Under the pieces are notes generated by a model. That model was given only the letters and a program-made list of their open reading frames with translations. It made no database searches and had not been told where the DNA came from. Shown one piece after another: positions 51,024 to 60,817 of a stretch of 64,000 nucleotides of DNA. The DNA is from CBDAPI01 sp964565865 (lineage in GTDB: Bacteria > Acidobacteriota > UBA6911 > RPQK01 > CBDAPI01): the NCBI GenBank assembly GCA_964565865.1, contig CAZMGM010000005.1, positions 1-64,000 of the forward strand, read 5' to 3'. The first letter of the stretch is position 1, and every line of letters starts with the position of its first letter. Both the position numbers and the translations under genes were made by a program.

Positions 51024-52934
51024 ATGAATCCAAATGCCGGTCCCATATCCGAACAGAAGTCCCGAAAAGTCGCAGAAGCGTCACGGCAGAAAGATTGGAA
51101 AGCTCCGAGCTTTTTGCGTGAGCTATTTCTGGGCAATTTCCGGCTCGATTTAATTCATCCCTATCCCGTCGCTTCTCAGGAACGGCCCGAGTTCACTGAG
51201 TATTACAAGAGTTTCCGGCAGTTTCTGCTCGAGAAAGTCGACTCGGTTCGAATCGATGAGGAAGGTGACTACCCAGACGAGATCTTAGAGAGTCTTCGAC
51301 GTATGGGTGCCTTTGGCATGAAGATTCCTAGGGAATATGGTGGGCTGGGGTTCTCTCAGGTCGAGTATGCACGGGTCATGCAGCTGCTGGGCAGCAGGGA
51401 TGGAAACCTGAGCGCACTTCTCTCCGCGCACCAGTCTATAGGTGTCCCACAGCCTTTAAAACTCTTCGGATCGGAGGTCTTGAAGAAAAAGTATCTGCCT
51501 CGCTGCGCAGCAGGAGAGATTTCAGCCTTCGCCTTGACCGAATATCACGCCGGCTCCGACCCAGCCCGGCTTTCGACCCGGGTGGAACTGACGCAGAAGG
51601 GCAATTCCTACACTCTGAACGGAACGAAGCTGTGGTGCACGAACGGGACTCTAGCAAAGCTCCTGGTGGTGATGGCTATAGACTCGGAGACCGAAAAAAT
51701 CAGTGCCTTCGTGGTCGAAACGGATTGGCCGGGCGTTCGAGTGGAGAGTCGCTGTCACTTCATGGGCCTGAAGGCCCTGGCCAATGCGGTGATCTCATTC
51801 AAGGATGTGCGCCTGCCCCGAGAGAACCTGATCGGGGAACCTGGAAGAGGGCTGAAGATTGCCCTGACAACCCTTAACGACGGGAGACTTTCCATCCCCA
51901 ACGGGGCGGTCGGGGCAGCCAAGATGTGCCTCCAGATCTGCCGTAAATGGAGTAACGAGAGAGTTCAATGGGGGAAGCCGATCGGACAACATGAAGCCGT
52001 GGCTCATATGATTGCCAGGATGGCGGCTACCACCTACGCCATGGAGTCGGTTGCACGACTAGCTACCGAGATGTCGGATCGGGGCGGCTATGATATCCGC
52101 CTGGAAGCCGCAGCTGCCAAGGAGTGGAATACCTGTCGCGGCTGGGAAATCATCGACGATACGATGCAGATTCGGGGCGGTCGTGGATACGAAACAGAGA
52201 CCTCTCTGGCCGCTCGAGGTGAAGATGCCCTCGGGGTAGAACGCATGATGCGGGACTTCCGCATCAACAAGATTTTTGAGGGTTCGAGCGAAATCATGCA
52301 TCTTTTCATGGCAAGGGAGGCCGTGCACAAGCACCTCCAGGTTGCAGGCAAGCTGGTTGATCCCGGAAGTTCCCTGGCAATTCGGCTGAAGGTGCTGCCC
52401 ACGATTGTCTCCTTCTATGCCTGGTGGTATCCGACCCGCTGGATCGGCTGGGGGCACTGGCCCAGCTACTCGGAGTTCGGGGATCTTGCTACTCACGTGC
52501 GGTTCATTGACCGTCAGAGTCGAAAACTGGCCCGGCAAGTCTTCCACGGAATGGTAGTGCACGGTGCCCGTCTCCAGAACAAACAGGCCTTCCTATTTAG
52601 ACTGGTCGATATCGCGAATGAGCTATTCGCAATGGCCTCCTCTCTGGCACGTGCCCAAACGCTCAGGGAGACACAGGGTTCGGATAGCCAGGAAGCCGTG
52701 CATCTAGCCAAGGTTTTCTGTCGTCAGTCCCGGCGCAAAATAGTGACACTCTTCAGGGCTCTCTGGTCGAATGATGACGTCCTTCTCTACAAGTCCGCCA
52801 GGCGTTTCCTGGAGGGAGAACAGCTCTGGATCAAAGAAGGCGTCTGGGAACTTGAAACTCTACTCCATGCGGACGCCGGGAAATCATCGGCGGGCCAGGA
52901 AAGGCACCGGACGGAAACCGTCCCGATCACCTAA
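51024..52934 (+). CDS. Acyl-CoA dehydrogenase (VLCAD/ACAD9-like)
   Basis: This flavoenzyme performs the first step of fatty-acid beta-oxidation. The N-terminal helical domain, the beta domain (ALTEYHAGSDPARL, LNGTKLWCTNG) and the C-terminal helical domain (NERVQWGKPIGQHEAVAHMIARM, DTMQIRGGRGYE) are complete. The catalytic Glu is in IFEGSSEIMHLFMA at about residue 419. A further about 180-residue C-terminal extension resembles the VLCAD/ACAD9 membrane-associating domain. It is 636 aa from the ATG at 51024 (GGAAGGG upstream); frame before that is repeat-derived. Confidence 0.93.
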   Translation: MNPNAGPISEQKSRKVAEASRQKDWKAPSFLRELFLGNFRLDLIHPYPVASQERPEFTEYYKSFRQFLLEKVDSVRIDEEGDYPDEILESLRRMGAFGMKIPREYGGLGFSQVEYARVMQLLGSRDGNLSALLSAHQSIGVPQPLKLFGSEVLKKKYLPRCAAGEISAFALTEYHAGSDPARLSTRVELTQKGNSYTLNGTKLWCTNGTLAKLLVVMAIDSETEKISAFVVETDWPGVRVESRCHFMGLKALANAVISFKDVRLPRENLIGEPGRGLKIALTTLNDGRLSIPNGAVGAAKMCLQICRKWSNERVQWGKPIGQHEAVAHMIARMAATTYAMESVARLATEMSDRGGYDIRLEAAAAKEWNTCRGWEIIDDTMQIRGGRGYETETSLAARGEDALGVERMMRDFRINKIFEGSSEIMHLFMAREAVHKHLQVAGKLVDPGSSLAIRLKVLPTIVSFYAWWYPTRWIGWGHWPSYSEFGDLATHVRFIDRQSRKLARQVFHGMVVHGARLQNKQAFLFRLVDIANELFAMASSLARAQTLRETQGSDSQEAVHLAKVFCRQSRRKIVTLFRALWSNDDVLLYKSARRFLEGEQLWIKEGVWELETLLHADAGKSSAGQERHRTETVPIT

Positions 52935-53145
52935 AACCCGGTCCCATGCCTGATATTTTTCCGCTCTCTATTTCGTTCTAAAAGGTGAAAGGCTCAGGAG
53001 GCGGCAAGTTGGTTTCGGGACGCAACTAGTTCAACCTCTTAACTCTGGACTGCGCGATGAACAGAACGCCTTCGGCGGAGAATGGCTTGCCTGTCCCACA
53101 CTTCGAATTGACACCTGTCACAGCGACACCAGAGCCGTCGACGAC

Positions 53146-54444
53146 TCATCGACGCATCTCAATACACAGAATTTCTGTCTGATTTCTCAGATAGAGTTTC
53201 CCGTGGGCCAGAGTTGGTGATGTCCAGCACTTCCCACTCAGGACCTGAGCACGCGAGAGCTCGCGATAAGCCTCCGGCGTAGCTTCCGCCAGAACAAGTT
53301 GCCCTCTTTCTCCGAGGATGATCAGTAGACTGTCAGCTGCGATCAGGGAACCTTTTCCCAGTCCTCTGGCCCGCCACTTCATGGAGCCATCGGCAGCGTC
53401 GATACACTTAAGAGTGGCATTGTCGAACCCGTAGAGGTAACCGCTGAGATATATGCTGCTGTTGAAGTGATTGCGCATTTGCCGATTTCCCCAGACCAGT
53501 CGGGGAGGCCCCAAACTGTGCATCTCGTAGACAGCACCTCCCACATCGTAGTTGGAGGATATGAAGATTCGGTTGGGCGGAATCCAGACAGGTGTAGCTG
53601 CGTTCACATCGTAGCTGGTAGTCCACGGCAGCTTCCACAGCAGGCGGCCGTCGCGGTTCAACGAAAGCAAATGGCGGGCAGTGAAGAACAGAATCTGGCG
53701 GGTTCCTTCGAAGGGAACGGCCAGGGGTGACGAATATCCCACCGGATCGCCCTGACTGCGCCACAGCAGGTGACCGTCATTTTTTCGAAAGCCCGCCAGC
53801 GAGCCCTTCCCGCCTCCCGGTTCTACGAATACAATTTCGCCTTCCACCAGTGGGGACGTGGAGAAGCCCCAGTAGGGCTTTGTCCCGCCTAACTCCCGGC
53901 CGAGGTGGTGCTTCCACATCAACACCCCACTGGTTCGATCCGCGGCAGCCAGGACACCCCCTCCCCCCACTGCGAATATTAGATTGCCATCGACGGCTGG
54001 TGTGCCGCGCGGCCCGTCGCCCTGACCGCTGGAGAATCCACGGCTGAGAGACAAACTCCATTTCTCCTCGCCCGTTTCAGCGTTCAGCGCAAGCAGTGAT
54101 TCTCCCTGCTTCTGCTCCAGCGTAAAGAGGCTGCCGTCACTCACGACAACCCCCGAGTACCCGGTTCCGATGGGGCGTCTCCAGATCTCGGTCGGTCCGT
54201 TTTCCGACCACTTTTTGATCAAACCGGCTTCGCGGCTCACTCCGTCGCGTTGGGGCCCTCTCCACTGAGGCCAGTTGAAGCCCCCTCGGAATGAGGCTGT
54301 TTCGTCGGAACCGGCCACGGTTGTGATGGGATCACGGGTTTCGAATTGGTCCCGGCAGCTGCCTGAAATCAACAGGAGCATGGAGCCAAATAGAAGGGCC
54401 ACCCCTGCCTTCAAGTGGGCTGTGTTGGTCATTTTCCTCCCCAC
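53146..54444 (-). CDS. PQQ-like beta-propeller lipoprotein
   Basis: This 432-aa exported protein has an N-terminal lipoprotein signal ending in LLLISGSC, with the lipobox Cys at position 30. The mature part is an eight-bladed PQQ/BamB-like propeller: WPQWRGPQRDGVS, LLALNAETGEEKWSL, GVLAAADRTSGVLMWKH, LKCIDAADGSMKWRARG. No PQQ-dehydrogenase catalytic residues are evident, so it is probably a scaffold or binding protein rather than an enzyme. It lies just after the EcsC-like gene (6 bp). Confidence 0.88.
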   Translation of the reverse strand: MGRKMTNTAHLKAGVALLFGSMLLLISGSCRDQFETRDPITTVAGSDETASFRGGFNWPQWRGPQRDGVSREAGLIKKWSENGPTEIWRRPIGTGYSGVVVSDGSLFTLEQKQGESLLALNAETGEEKWSLSLSRGFSSGQGDGPRGTPAVDGNLIFAVGGGGVLAAADRTSGVLMWKHHLGRELGGTKPYWGFSTSPLVEGEIVFVEPGGGKGSLAGFRKNDGHLLWRSQGDPVGYSSPLAVPFEGTRQILFFTARHLLSLNRDGRLLWKLPWTTSYDVNAATPVWIPPNRIFISSNYDVGGAVYEMHSLGPPRLVWGNRQMRNHFNSSIYLSGYLYGFDNATLKCIDAADGSMKWRARGLGKGSLIAADSLLIILGERGQLVLAEATPEAYRELSRAQVLSGKCWTSPTLAHGKLYLRNQTEILCIEMRR

Positions 54445-54449
54445 GGCAA

Positions 54450-55232
54450 TCAGAGGCTCTCGTAGATATCCTGGACGCGTTGTTTTCCGTACTTGCGCTC
54501 AAGTCGCCGTACCTTAAAGTGTCCCCGAGCCATACTGTTGAAATGGTCTATGAACAGAGCATTTACGACTCCACCGCCAACCGCACCGATGGCGGGAACC
54601 GCCATGGCAGCCGTTTTCTCGGACACCACGATGCCAAAGCGAGAGCCGATCGCTGCCAGGAATCGGACCAGCACCGGTCCTCCTTCTGCGGAAAGACCTT
54701 TCTGAGCGATGTGACTGGCTGCATCTGCAAGGGTTGAGGCCAGGGCGGTCCTGACTACATAGTAGGCGGTTTCGCTAGCGTCATCCGCTCCCGAATTTCC
54801 ACCCAGCGCAAATACTTCGAGGCAAGCGAGTCTAGTTTCGGGCTGGGTGAGATCTTCTCCTTCCGAGCGGGCCACATCGGCAATTGAGCGAAGCATGATC
54901 GTAGTTGAGACCGGTAGTTCCAGGGGCAACGCCGCCAGCCCAAAGGCTCCACCCAGTCCACCTGTACCGATTACGGCCGCCCGGTGCAGGCTGTGCCCCC
55001 GACGGGTCCCCCATTGCGAGGCGCTCCCCAGACTGGCCACAGCGATCTCCAGAGCCTTGTTCAAGGAAACGTCGACCGCATTCTGGACAGCGCTCGACCA
55101 GCGATCGGGGAGTAGGTGAAATCCTTGCTCGATCGGCGCGCCCAGAAAGCTGGTCAGATAGGCAGCCAGTCCTGGCTTTTCGAGGAGCTGCTTGGCAGCT
55201 CTCAATTCGACTAAATCGTTCGGATCGATCAT
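54450..55232 (-). CDS. EcsC family protein
   Basis: This 260-aa protein resembles the C-terminal EcsC domain: LEKPGLAAYLTSFLGAPIEQGF at the start, the Gly/Ala-rich central amphipathic helices (AAVIGTGGLGGAFGLAALPLELPVSTTIMLRSIADVA), and VPAIGAVGGGVVNALFIDHF near the end. EcsC proteins are membrane associated and often linked to stress or secretion; their biochemistry is unknown. The start overlaps the preceding 73-aa gene by ATGA and the stop is 6 bp from the propeller lipoprotein, forming a three-gene unit. Confidence 0.85.
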   Translation of the reverse strand: MIDPNDLVELRAAKQLLEKPGLAAYLTSFLGAPIEQGFHLLPDRWSSAVQNAVDVSLNKALEIAVASLGSASQWGTRRGHSLHRAAVIGTGGLGGAFGLAALPLELPVSTTIMLRSIADVARSEGEDLTQPETRLACLEVFALGGNSGADDASETAYYVVRTALASTLADAASHIAQKGLSAEGGPVLVRFLAAIGSRFGIVVSEKTAAMAVPAIGAVGGGVVNALFIDHFNSMARGHFKVRRLERKYGKQRVQDIYESL

Positions 55233-55450
55233 TCGACCATGGCAGCCAGTGGGCGCACGTCCCCGGCGGTGACCGTCACCTTGGCGCCCAACCCACCCGG
55301 ATTCACGATTGCTACTCCCACGATATTTCCTGATTGATTGGAGAGTCGTGGAAAGTCAAGGAGGCTCTCCCCCTCCATTGCAGTCAATCCGATCAGGAGG
55401 CACGAGAGCAAAACCAGAAAGCTTGTTTTTGTGGAAGCACTTAATCGCAT
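55229..55450 (-). CDS. Short secreted protein, probably a truncated surface-module gene
   Basis: A clear signal peptide (MRLSASTKTSFLVLLSCLLIGLTAMEG) is followed by about 45 residues, FPRLSNQSGNIVGVAIVNPG and GLGAKVTVTAGD. These resemble one C-terminal repeat module of the 922-aa secreted propeller protein (F...N.....G.A.VNP....A.VT..A). At 73 aa it is far shorter than such proteins, so it is likely a 5' stub joined to EcsC by deletion. The stop overlaps the EcsC start, so expression is still plausible. Confidence 0.5.
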   Translation of the reverse strand: MRLSASTKTSFLVLLSCLLIGLTAMEGESLLDFPRLSNQSGNIVGVAIVNPGGLGAKVTVTAGDVRPLAAMVE

Positions 55451-55610
55451 TGGTCACCCTGTATCCTGGCAGTCTTGTTAAAGGCGAAGCAAAATAACAG
55501 CCTCGCTCACTCCGGGGCCAACTCACGCGGGCGACAAGTCTAACACGCACCCACGTGCAAGACTAAAGGGAAGAGCCTCCAGGAATTCCTCCCGTTGACC
55601 GGGTCAGATA

Positions 55611-58019
55611 CTAGACGGTAGCCGGGGCCTGACCCAGAACCTGTTTGTGGTCGCAGGTTTTTTTGGCACACACCCGGATGAGACCATCACGCTTGGTCTG
55701 GCGTTCGAGGAGAAAGGGTCCTCCACATTGAGGGCAGGGCTCGGGGACAGGCTTGTGCCAGAGAAGATTCTTGCATTTCGGATAACGGTCACAGCTGTAA
55801 AACACTCGACCGCGCTTCGATTTCCGCTGGATCATTTCCCCCTCACCGCACTTGGGGCAGGTGACCCCTGTGGTCTCGCGCAGAATGTACCGGCACTCGG
55901 GGTAACCACTGCAGGCAACAAACTCACCGTACCGCCCCTGTTTCAAGACGAGTTGCTTTTTGCAGCGAGGACAGGTTTCATCCAGCTTCTTGTCCGCTTT
56001 GACTTCGGTGCGATCGCCGACCTGCACGATGCGCCTCGTCTGCTTGCACTCGGGATAGCCTGAACAGGCTAGGAACTCTCCATAACGCCCCTTTTTCTTG
56101 ACCATGGGCCGGCCGCACTTGTCACAGGTCTGATCGTCCAGTTCAGATTCACGATCCGTCTCTTTACTGGAAAGCTCTCGTGTGTTCTTGCACTCCGGGT
56201 AGTTGCTGCAAGCGACAAACCGTCCGAAACGTCCCCATTTCACAACCATCGGAGAGCTACATTTTTCGCAGTCGATTCCCGCCGGAATCTCCTCCCTCTT
56301 CAGGTTCTTCATGCCCTCCGACGCTTCAGCCAATTCTTTCGAAAAATCCTCGTAGAAAGAACGCAGGGTGTCCACCCAGTCACTTTTACCTCTCTCAATG
56401 TTGTCGAGCTCCCCCTCGAGCCGCGCCGTGTAGTCGTAATCGAAGATGTCTTCGAAATGGTCTACCAGCAGTTCGGTCACAACCACCCCGGTTTCCGTGG
56501 GAAGAAACTTCCGTTCTTTCTTGACTACGTACTCACGATCCTGAATTACCTTCAGAATCTGCTGGTAAGTCGAGGGCCGGCCAATCCCCTTCTCCTCCAG
56601 CGCCTTGATAAAGGTCGCCTCCGAATAGCGTGGTGGCGGCTGTGTAAACTTCTGTTCGTGAAGGATTTCGAGTACGGAAAGGACTTCGCCGACTTCTACC
56701 CTGGGAAGTCTCCCCTTTCCGTCGGCCCCATCATCCCGTTTCTGATAGTTCGTCGGCTGATAAACCTTGAGAAATCCGTCGAACTTGAGCACCTCACCAG
56801 AAGATTTGAACTGCGTTCTGGGGGCTTCGATCTCGATCTCCGTCAGGTCGAACAAGGCGGGCTTCATCTGGCAGGCGACGAAGCGTCTCCAGATCAGCTC
56901 ATAGAGCCTGAACTGGTCCGTCGTAAGGACAGCTTTCAAGGTCTCCGGCGTCCGAACCGCAGAAGTTGGACGGATGGCTTCGTGAGCGTCCTGGCTGCCT
57001 TTCTTTTGTTGAAAGACGGCCGCCCGGACCGGTAGGTACCGATCTCCATAGGACTCTTGAATGAACTGGCGAACGTCCTCGAGAGCCAGCTTGGATAACC
57101 GGGTTGAGTCGGTTCTCATGTAAGTAATCAGACCCACGCGCTCCTGGTCACCCTTCCGATCCCCTTCGTACAGACTCTGGGCCACCTGCATGGTCTTGCT
57201 CACCGAGAAGTGCAGCTTGCGGGAGGCCTCCTGCTGCAGGCTACTGGTCACGAAAGGAGCCGCGGGACGGCTGCGCTTCTCGCGGCTCTTGACCGACGAG
57301 ACCACAAAAGCACCGTCCTTCAGATCAGACAACAGGTTTCCTGCTTCTTCCTGGTTATGAATCCTGAACTTCTTACCGGACAATCTGACGGCGCGGGCCA
57401 GGAAGGGGGGAGGCTGGGCTGACTCAACTCGGGCCGAGAAACGCCAGTACTCCTCGGAAACGAAGGCGTTGCGCTCCTTCTCACGGTCAACGATGAGGCG
57501 CAGGGCAACGGACTGAACCCGGCCTGCCGACAGCCCCCGGCGAACATTCTTCCAGAGAAGTGGGCTTACCTGATAACCGACCAGACGATCCAGGATTCGC
57601 CGGGCCTGCTGGGCGGCAACCTTGTCGTTGTTGATTTCACCAGCTTTCTCAAAAGCCTCCAGCACTGCCGTCTTGGTGATTTCGTTAAACAGCACCCGGC
57701 GTACCGTCTGCTCCCCCGATTTGGCGAGTTCTTCCGCCAGATGCTGGCAAATGGCCTCTCCTTCACGGTCTGGGTCGGCAGCCAGATAGATCGTGTCCGA
57801 CCTGCGGGCAGTCTTTCTCAAATCCCGAACAATCTGTTCCTTCCCCTGGATCACTTTATAGGTGGCTTTAAAGTCGTGCTCAACCTCGACGGCAAGATCC
57901 TGCTTGGGAAGGTCCTTGATATGACCCGAACATGCCTTCACGACGTAATCCCGGCCCAGGTAGCGTTCAATGGTCCGGGCCTTAGCAGGCGATTCGACTA
58001 CGACCATGGACTTTGCCAT
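55611..58019 (-). CDS. topA: DNA topoisomerase I
   Basis: This type IA topoisomerase relaxes negative supercoils. The Toprim domain opens with VVVESPAKARTIERYLG and has DPDREGEAICQHLAEEL. The catalytic Tyr lies in RVGLITYMRTDSTRLS. The C-terminus has five Cys4 zinc-ribbon units (about residues 575-795), including a row of GRYGEF-ACSGYPEC repeats; three or four is more usual. It is 802 aa. The neighbouring dprA remnant keeps the classical dprA-topA order. Confidence 0.97.
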   Translation of the reverse strand: MAKSMVVVESPAKARTIERYLGRDYVVKACSGHIKDLPKQDLAVEVEHDFKATYKVIQGKEQIVRDLRKTARRSDTIYLAADPDREGEAICQHLAEELAKSGEQTVRRVLFNEITKTAVLEAFEKAGEINNDKVAAQQARRILDRLVGYQVSPLLWKNVRRGLSAGRVQSVALRLIVDREKERNAFVSEEYWRFSARVESAQPPPFLARAVRLSGKKFRIHNQEEAGNLLSDLKDGAFVVSSVKSREKRSRPAAPFVTSSLQQEASRKLHFSVSKTMQVAQSLYEGDRKGDQERVGLITYMRTDSTRLSKLALEDVRQFIQESYGDRYLPVRAAVFQQKKGSQDAHEAIRPTSAVRTPETLKAVLTTDQFRLYELIWRRFVACQMKPALFDLTEIEIEAPRTQFKSSGEVLKFDGFLKVYQPTNYQKRDDGADGKGRLPRVEVGEVLSVLEILHEQKFTQPPPRYSEATFIKALEEKGIGRPSTYQQILKVIQDREYVVKKERKFLPTETGVVVTELLVDHFEDIFDYDYTARLEGELDNIERGKSDWVDTLRSFYEDFSKELAEASEGMKNLKREEIPAGIDCEKCSSPMVVKWGRFGRFVACSNYPECKNTRELSSKETDRESELDDQTCDKCGRPMVKKKGRYGEFLACSGYPECKQTRRIVQVGDRTEVKADKKLDETCPRCKKQLVLKQGRYGEFVACSGYPECRYILRETTGVTCPKCGEGEMIQRKSKRGRVFYSCDRYPKCKNLLWHKPVPEPCPQCGGPFLLERQTKRDGLIRVCAKKTCDHKQVLGQAPATV

Positions 58020-58140
58020 CAGCGTTCATTCCTCACTATTTGCTTACTCACAGTGCAGCCTCCTATTCACCTCAAGAATTTTTCATAGCAGGTGGCTTCT
58101 AATTAAATCTATAGCACACTTCCGTCTCACCGCCAGGAGA

Positions 58141-58590
58141 TCAGGAAAGAATTTGAGTTAACCGTTTACCAGGAAACTGTCTGATCAGTCCTTTCATCTC
58201 CAGGTCGAGAAGCACAGTTACCAAAGGCTCTCGCCTGGCACCGACCTGCTCGAGTGGGCAGTCTATGTGTAGAGTCCGGTCGAGGGGAACAAGTTGCAAG
58301 ATGTTCTTTTCCAGACGGTTGAGGTGCACGGTCGAGCCCTGTCTTTCGGTCCCCTTCCCTTTTTCTGCTTTCCGGTCCTTCTCGAGCCTGTTTTTCAGAG
58401 CCACCAGAACCTGCGGCGAAAGCTCCTCCAACAAATCCTGTGGACACAATCTCAGTTTCCCACCTTGTTTAATCAGATGATTGGAACCCTAGCTGCCGGA
58501 AGCGCCCAGACCTCTCGATTCTGCTCCATGAAGAGCCGGACAGTGATGAGGGATCCCTAGAACTCCGAGGATTCACTGACAACGGCCCCT
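58141..58590 (-). pseudogene. dprA: DprA (DNA processing protein A) 3' remnant
   Basis: On the minus strand GAVVSESSEF-stop-GSLITVRLFMEQNREVWALPA matches the DprA Rossmann core (VVVEA...SGSLITAR.ALEQGREVFAVPG), with an in-frame TAG near 58560. A frameshift then leads to GSNHLIKQGGKLRLCPQDLLEELSP and the winged-helix C-domain (NILQLVPLDRTLHID, LLDLEMKGLIRQFPGKR). The N-terminal two thirds are missing. Upstream of topA is the normal place for dprA, so this is the native gene, degraded. It implies loss of DprA-dependent transformation unless another copy exists. Confidence 0.75.
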
Positions 58591-58812
58591 AGCCCAGGCC
58601 CGCACTCTTCAGAGCTCCCTTGAGGCCATTAGAATCCGGCGGGCGCCGCCGAAGTTCTCGATCAGAAAATGGATCTTCTTTAGTCCCAGTCCTGGGCTCA
58701 GGGAGAGGGCTAGTCGCTTGATAGTTTACTGGTCCACCTGACTTATAATCCCCCCCCCCCGAAAAGGGTACGAAGTCTAGCAAGCTTTTCGGCGTCCTTT
58801 TGCCCTGATAGA

Positions 58813-59646
58813 GTGAGGTTCGTGGGCGAGACAGAAAAGATTCGCGTTTCCTTCATCGAGTACCTTAATTCGGTTCCCCTTGGATGGAGCTTCCTGAAAG
58901 GACCTTACAGCGGAGAATTCGACTTGAGCTTGGCCGTTCCATCGGAGTGTGCCAAGCAGCTGGCAACAGGAGCGGTAGATGTCGGGCTCATCCCGGCAAT
59001 TGAGTACCAGCGGATCCCAGGGCTACGAATCATCCCGGACATCTCCATTTCCTCACGCAGGGAGGTGCGTACGGTCCTGTTTGCCAGCAAAGTGCCTCTG
59101 AGCAAGCTCCGAACTATAGCTCTGGACAGCTCCAGCCGTTCATCGGTGGTCCTTCTTCGCATCATTCTCGAAAATTTCCTGGGTCTTAGCGAGATAGAGT
59201 ACTACCCGCACGAGCCCGATCCCGAGCAGATGCTGGAGCATTTCGACGGAGCCCTCGTTATCGGGAATCCGGCCTTTCGAGTCCCCCGAGACCGGTTTCT
59301 TCTGCACGACCTCGCTCGTGAGTGGTACCAGTTTACCGGTCTTCCCTTCGTGTTTGCATTGTGGGCCGTCCGGCAGGGAGTCGACTTGGGAGAAAAGGCA
59401 AAGCTGTTCCTGATTTCCAGACAAGCTGGCCTCCGATCCGTTTCAACGATTGCCGAGGCTTATGCTGGGGAGTTGAACATGTCCCGGAAGTTTATCCGCG
59501 ATTACTTGCTCGACAACCTGGACTATTCCCTTGACGACGCCAACATAAGAGGGCTCCGCACCTTTTTCAAAGAGGCTCAAAAGCTGGGAGTGATTTCGGA
59601 AGTCAGGCCAATCGAGTTCTACCAAACGGTTCAGAAAACCCCATGA
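58813..59646 (+). CDS. mqnA: Chorismate dehydratase (futalosine pathway)
   Basis: MqnA makes 3-[(1-carboxyvinyl)oxy]benzoate, the first step of the futalosine menaquinone route. The periplasmic-binding-protein fold signatures are IRVSFIEYLNSVPLGW, AVDVGLIPAIEYQRIPGL, SSRSSVVLLRIILENFLG, GALVIGNPAF and WYQFTGLPFVFALW. It is 277 aa with a GTG start. The stop overlaps the namZ start (ATGA). MqnB, C, D and E genes are not in the window. Confidence 0.94.
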   Translation: MRFVGETEKIRVSFIEYLNSVPLGWSFLKGPYSGEFDLSLAVPSECAKQLATGAVDVGLIPAIEYQRIPGLRIIPDISISSRREVRTVLFASKVPLSKLRTIALDSSSRSSVVLLRIILENFLGLSEIEYYPHEPDPEQMLEHFDGALVIGNPAFRVPRDRFLLHDLAREWYQFTGLPFVFALWAVRQGVDLGEKAKLFLISRQAGLRSVSTIAEAYAGELNMSRKFIRDYLLDNLDYSLDDANIRGLRTFFKEAQKLGVISEVRPIEFYQTVQKTP

Positions 59647-60815
59647 CGGTCATTCCAGGGCTTCAGGTATTGCTAAAGGAACGCCTCGACCTTTTGCGCG
59701 GTAAGCGGATCGGGATTCTCTCCAACCCGGCTTCGGTTGACCGCGACCTTCGGCACATTGTCGATCTCTTCTGGCAGCATGGGGACGTGCGGTTGACGAC
59801 TCTCATGGGACCTCAACATGGAGCCCGAGGAGAGACCCAGGACAACATGGTCGAGTGGAAAGACTACTGGGATTCCCCCACCGGCCTCCCCGTGTACAGC
59901 CTATACTCAGAGACGCGAAAGCCGACCCCCGAGACGCTCCGGGACGTCGACGCCCTCGTCATTGACCTGCAGGACGTGGGCACCCGAGTCTACACCTTTG
60001 TTTACACCATGGCGCTTGCCATGGAGGCCTGCAAAGAGCTCCACGTGGAAGTGATCGTTCTTGACCGCCCCAACCCCATCAACGGAGACGCAGTGGAAGG
60101 GCCAGTGTTGGAACCCAAGTTCTCTTCATTCGTGGGGCTATACCCGCTTCCTGTTCGTCACGGCATGACCATTGCCGAACTGGCCGGATACTTCAACCAG
60201 AAGATGCAAATCGGCTGTCGCCTCCAGGTGGTTCCGATGCGGGGCTGGCGCCGCTCCATGTTCTTTGACGAAACCGGACTGCCATGGGTAATTCCCTCTC
60301 CGAATATTCCAACGCCGGACAGCGCTCTCGCCTATCCGGGAACTGTGTTTTTCGAGGGGACTAACCTTTCAGAAGGTCGCGGTACGACTCTCCCCTTCGA
60401 GGTCAGCGGCGCCCCCTGGATACAGCCTGAGCTGTTGCTACCGATTGTAAAGGACCTTGAGAACGGCTCGGTCCAGTTTCGACCCTTCTCGACTGTTCCG
60501 ACCTTTCACAAATGGCAGGGCGAGATGATTGGAGGTGTCCAGATCCACGTAACAGACCGCAAAACCTTCACCCCTGTTCGAACAGGGCTAGGCTTGCTGA
60601 TGGCCTATCGGACTCTAGATACCGAGCAGTTCCAATGGCTGGATCCCCCCTATGAGTACGAATTCCAAAAGCTGCCCTTTGATATCCTCTGCGGAACCGA
60701 CTCGATCCGGTGCCAGATCGAGACCGGTTTGGACCTCGACAGCATCGTATCAAGCTGGAAGTCGAGTCTAGATAGATTCAAGGTGATTCGAAAGAACTAC
60801 CTGCTTTACGATTAG
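59643..60815 (+). CDS. namZ: DUF1343 / NamZ-like exo-beta-N-acetylmuramidase
   Basis: This DUF1343 (GH171) family member is 390 aa. The prototype NamZ releases MurNAc from the non-reducing ends of peptidoglycan fragments. Family blocks are GKRIGILSNPASV, MGPQHGARGETQDNM, VYSLYSETRKPT, VIDLQDVGTRVYTFVYTM, VLDRPNPINGD, PSPNIPTPDSALAYPGT and FEGTNLSEGRGTTLPF. No signal peptide is seen on this version, unlike secreted NamZ proteins. Downstream nucleotidyltransferase and AmgK-like genes support a cell-wall recycling role. Confidence 0.88.
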   Translation: MTVIPGLQVLLKERLDLLRGKRIGILSNPASVDRDLRHIVDLFWQHGDVRLTTLMGPQHGARGETQDNMVEWKDYWDSPTGLPVYSLYSETRKPTPETLRDVDALVIDLQDVGTRVYTFVYTMALAMEACKELHVEVIVLDRPNPINGDAVEGPVLEPKFSSFVGLYPLPVRHGMTIAELAGYFNQKMQIGCRLQVVPMRGWRRSMFFDETGLPWVIPSPNIPTPDSALAYPGTVFFEGTNLSEGRGTTLPFEVSGAPWIQPELLLPIVKDLENGSVQFRPFSTVPTFHKWQGEMIGGVQIHVTDRKTFTPVRTGLGLLMAYRTLDTEQFQWLDPPYEYEFQKLPFDILCGTDSIRCQIETGLDLDSIVSSWKSSLDRFKVIRKNYLLYD

Positions 60816-60817
60816 CA

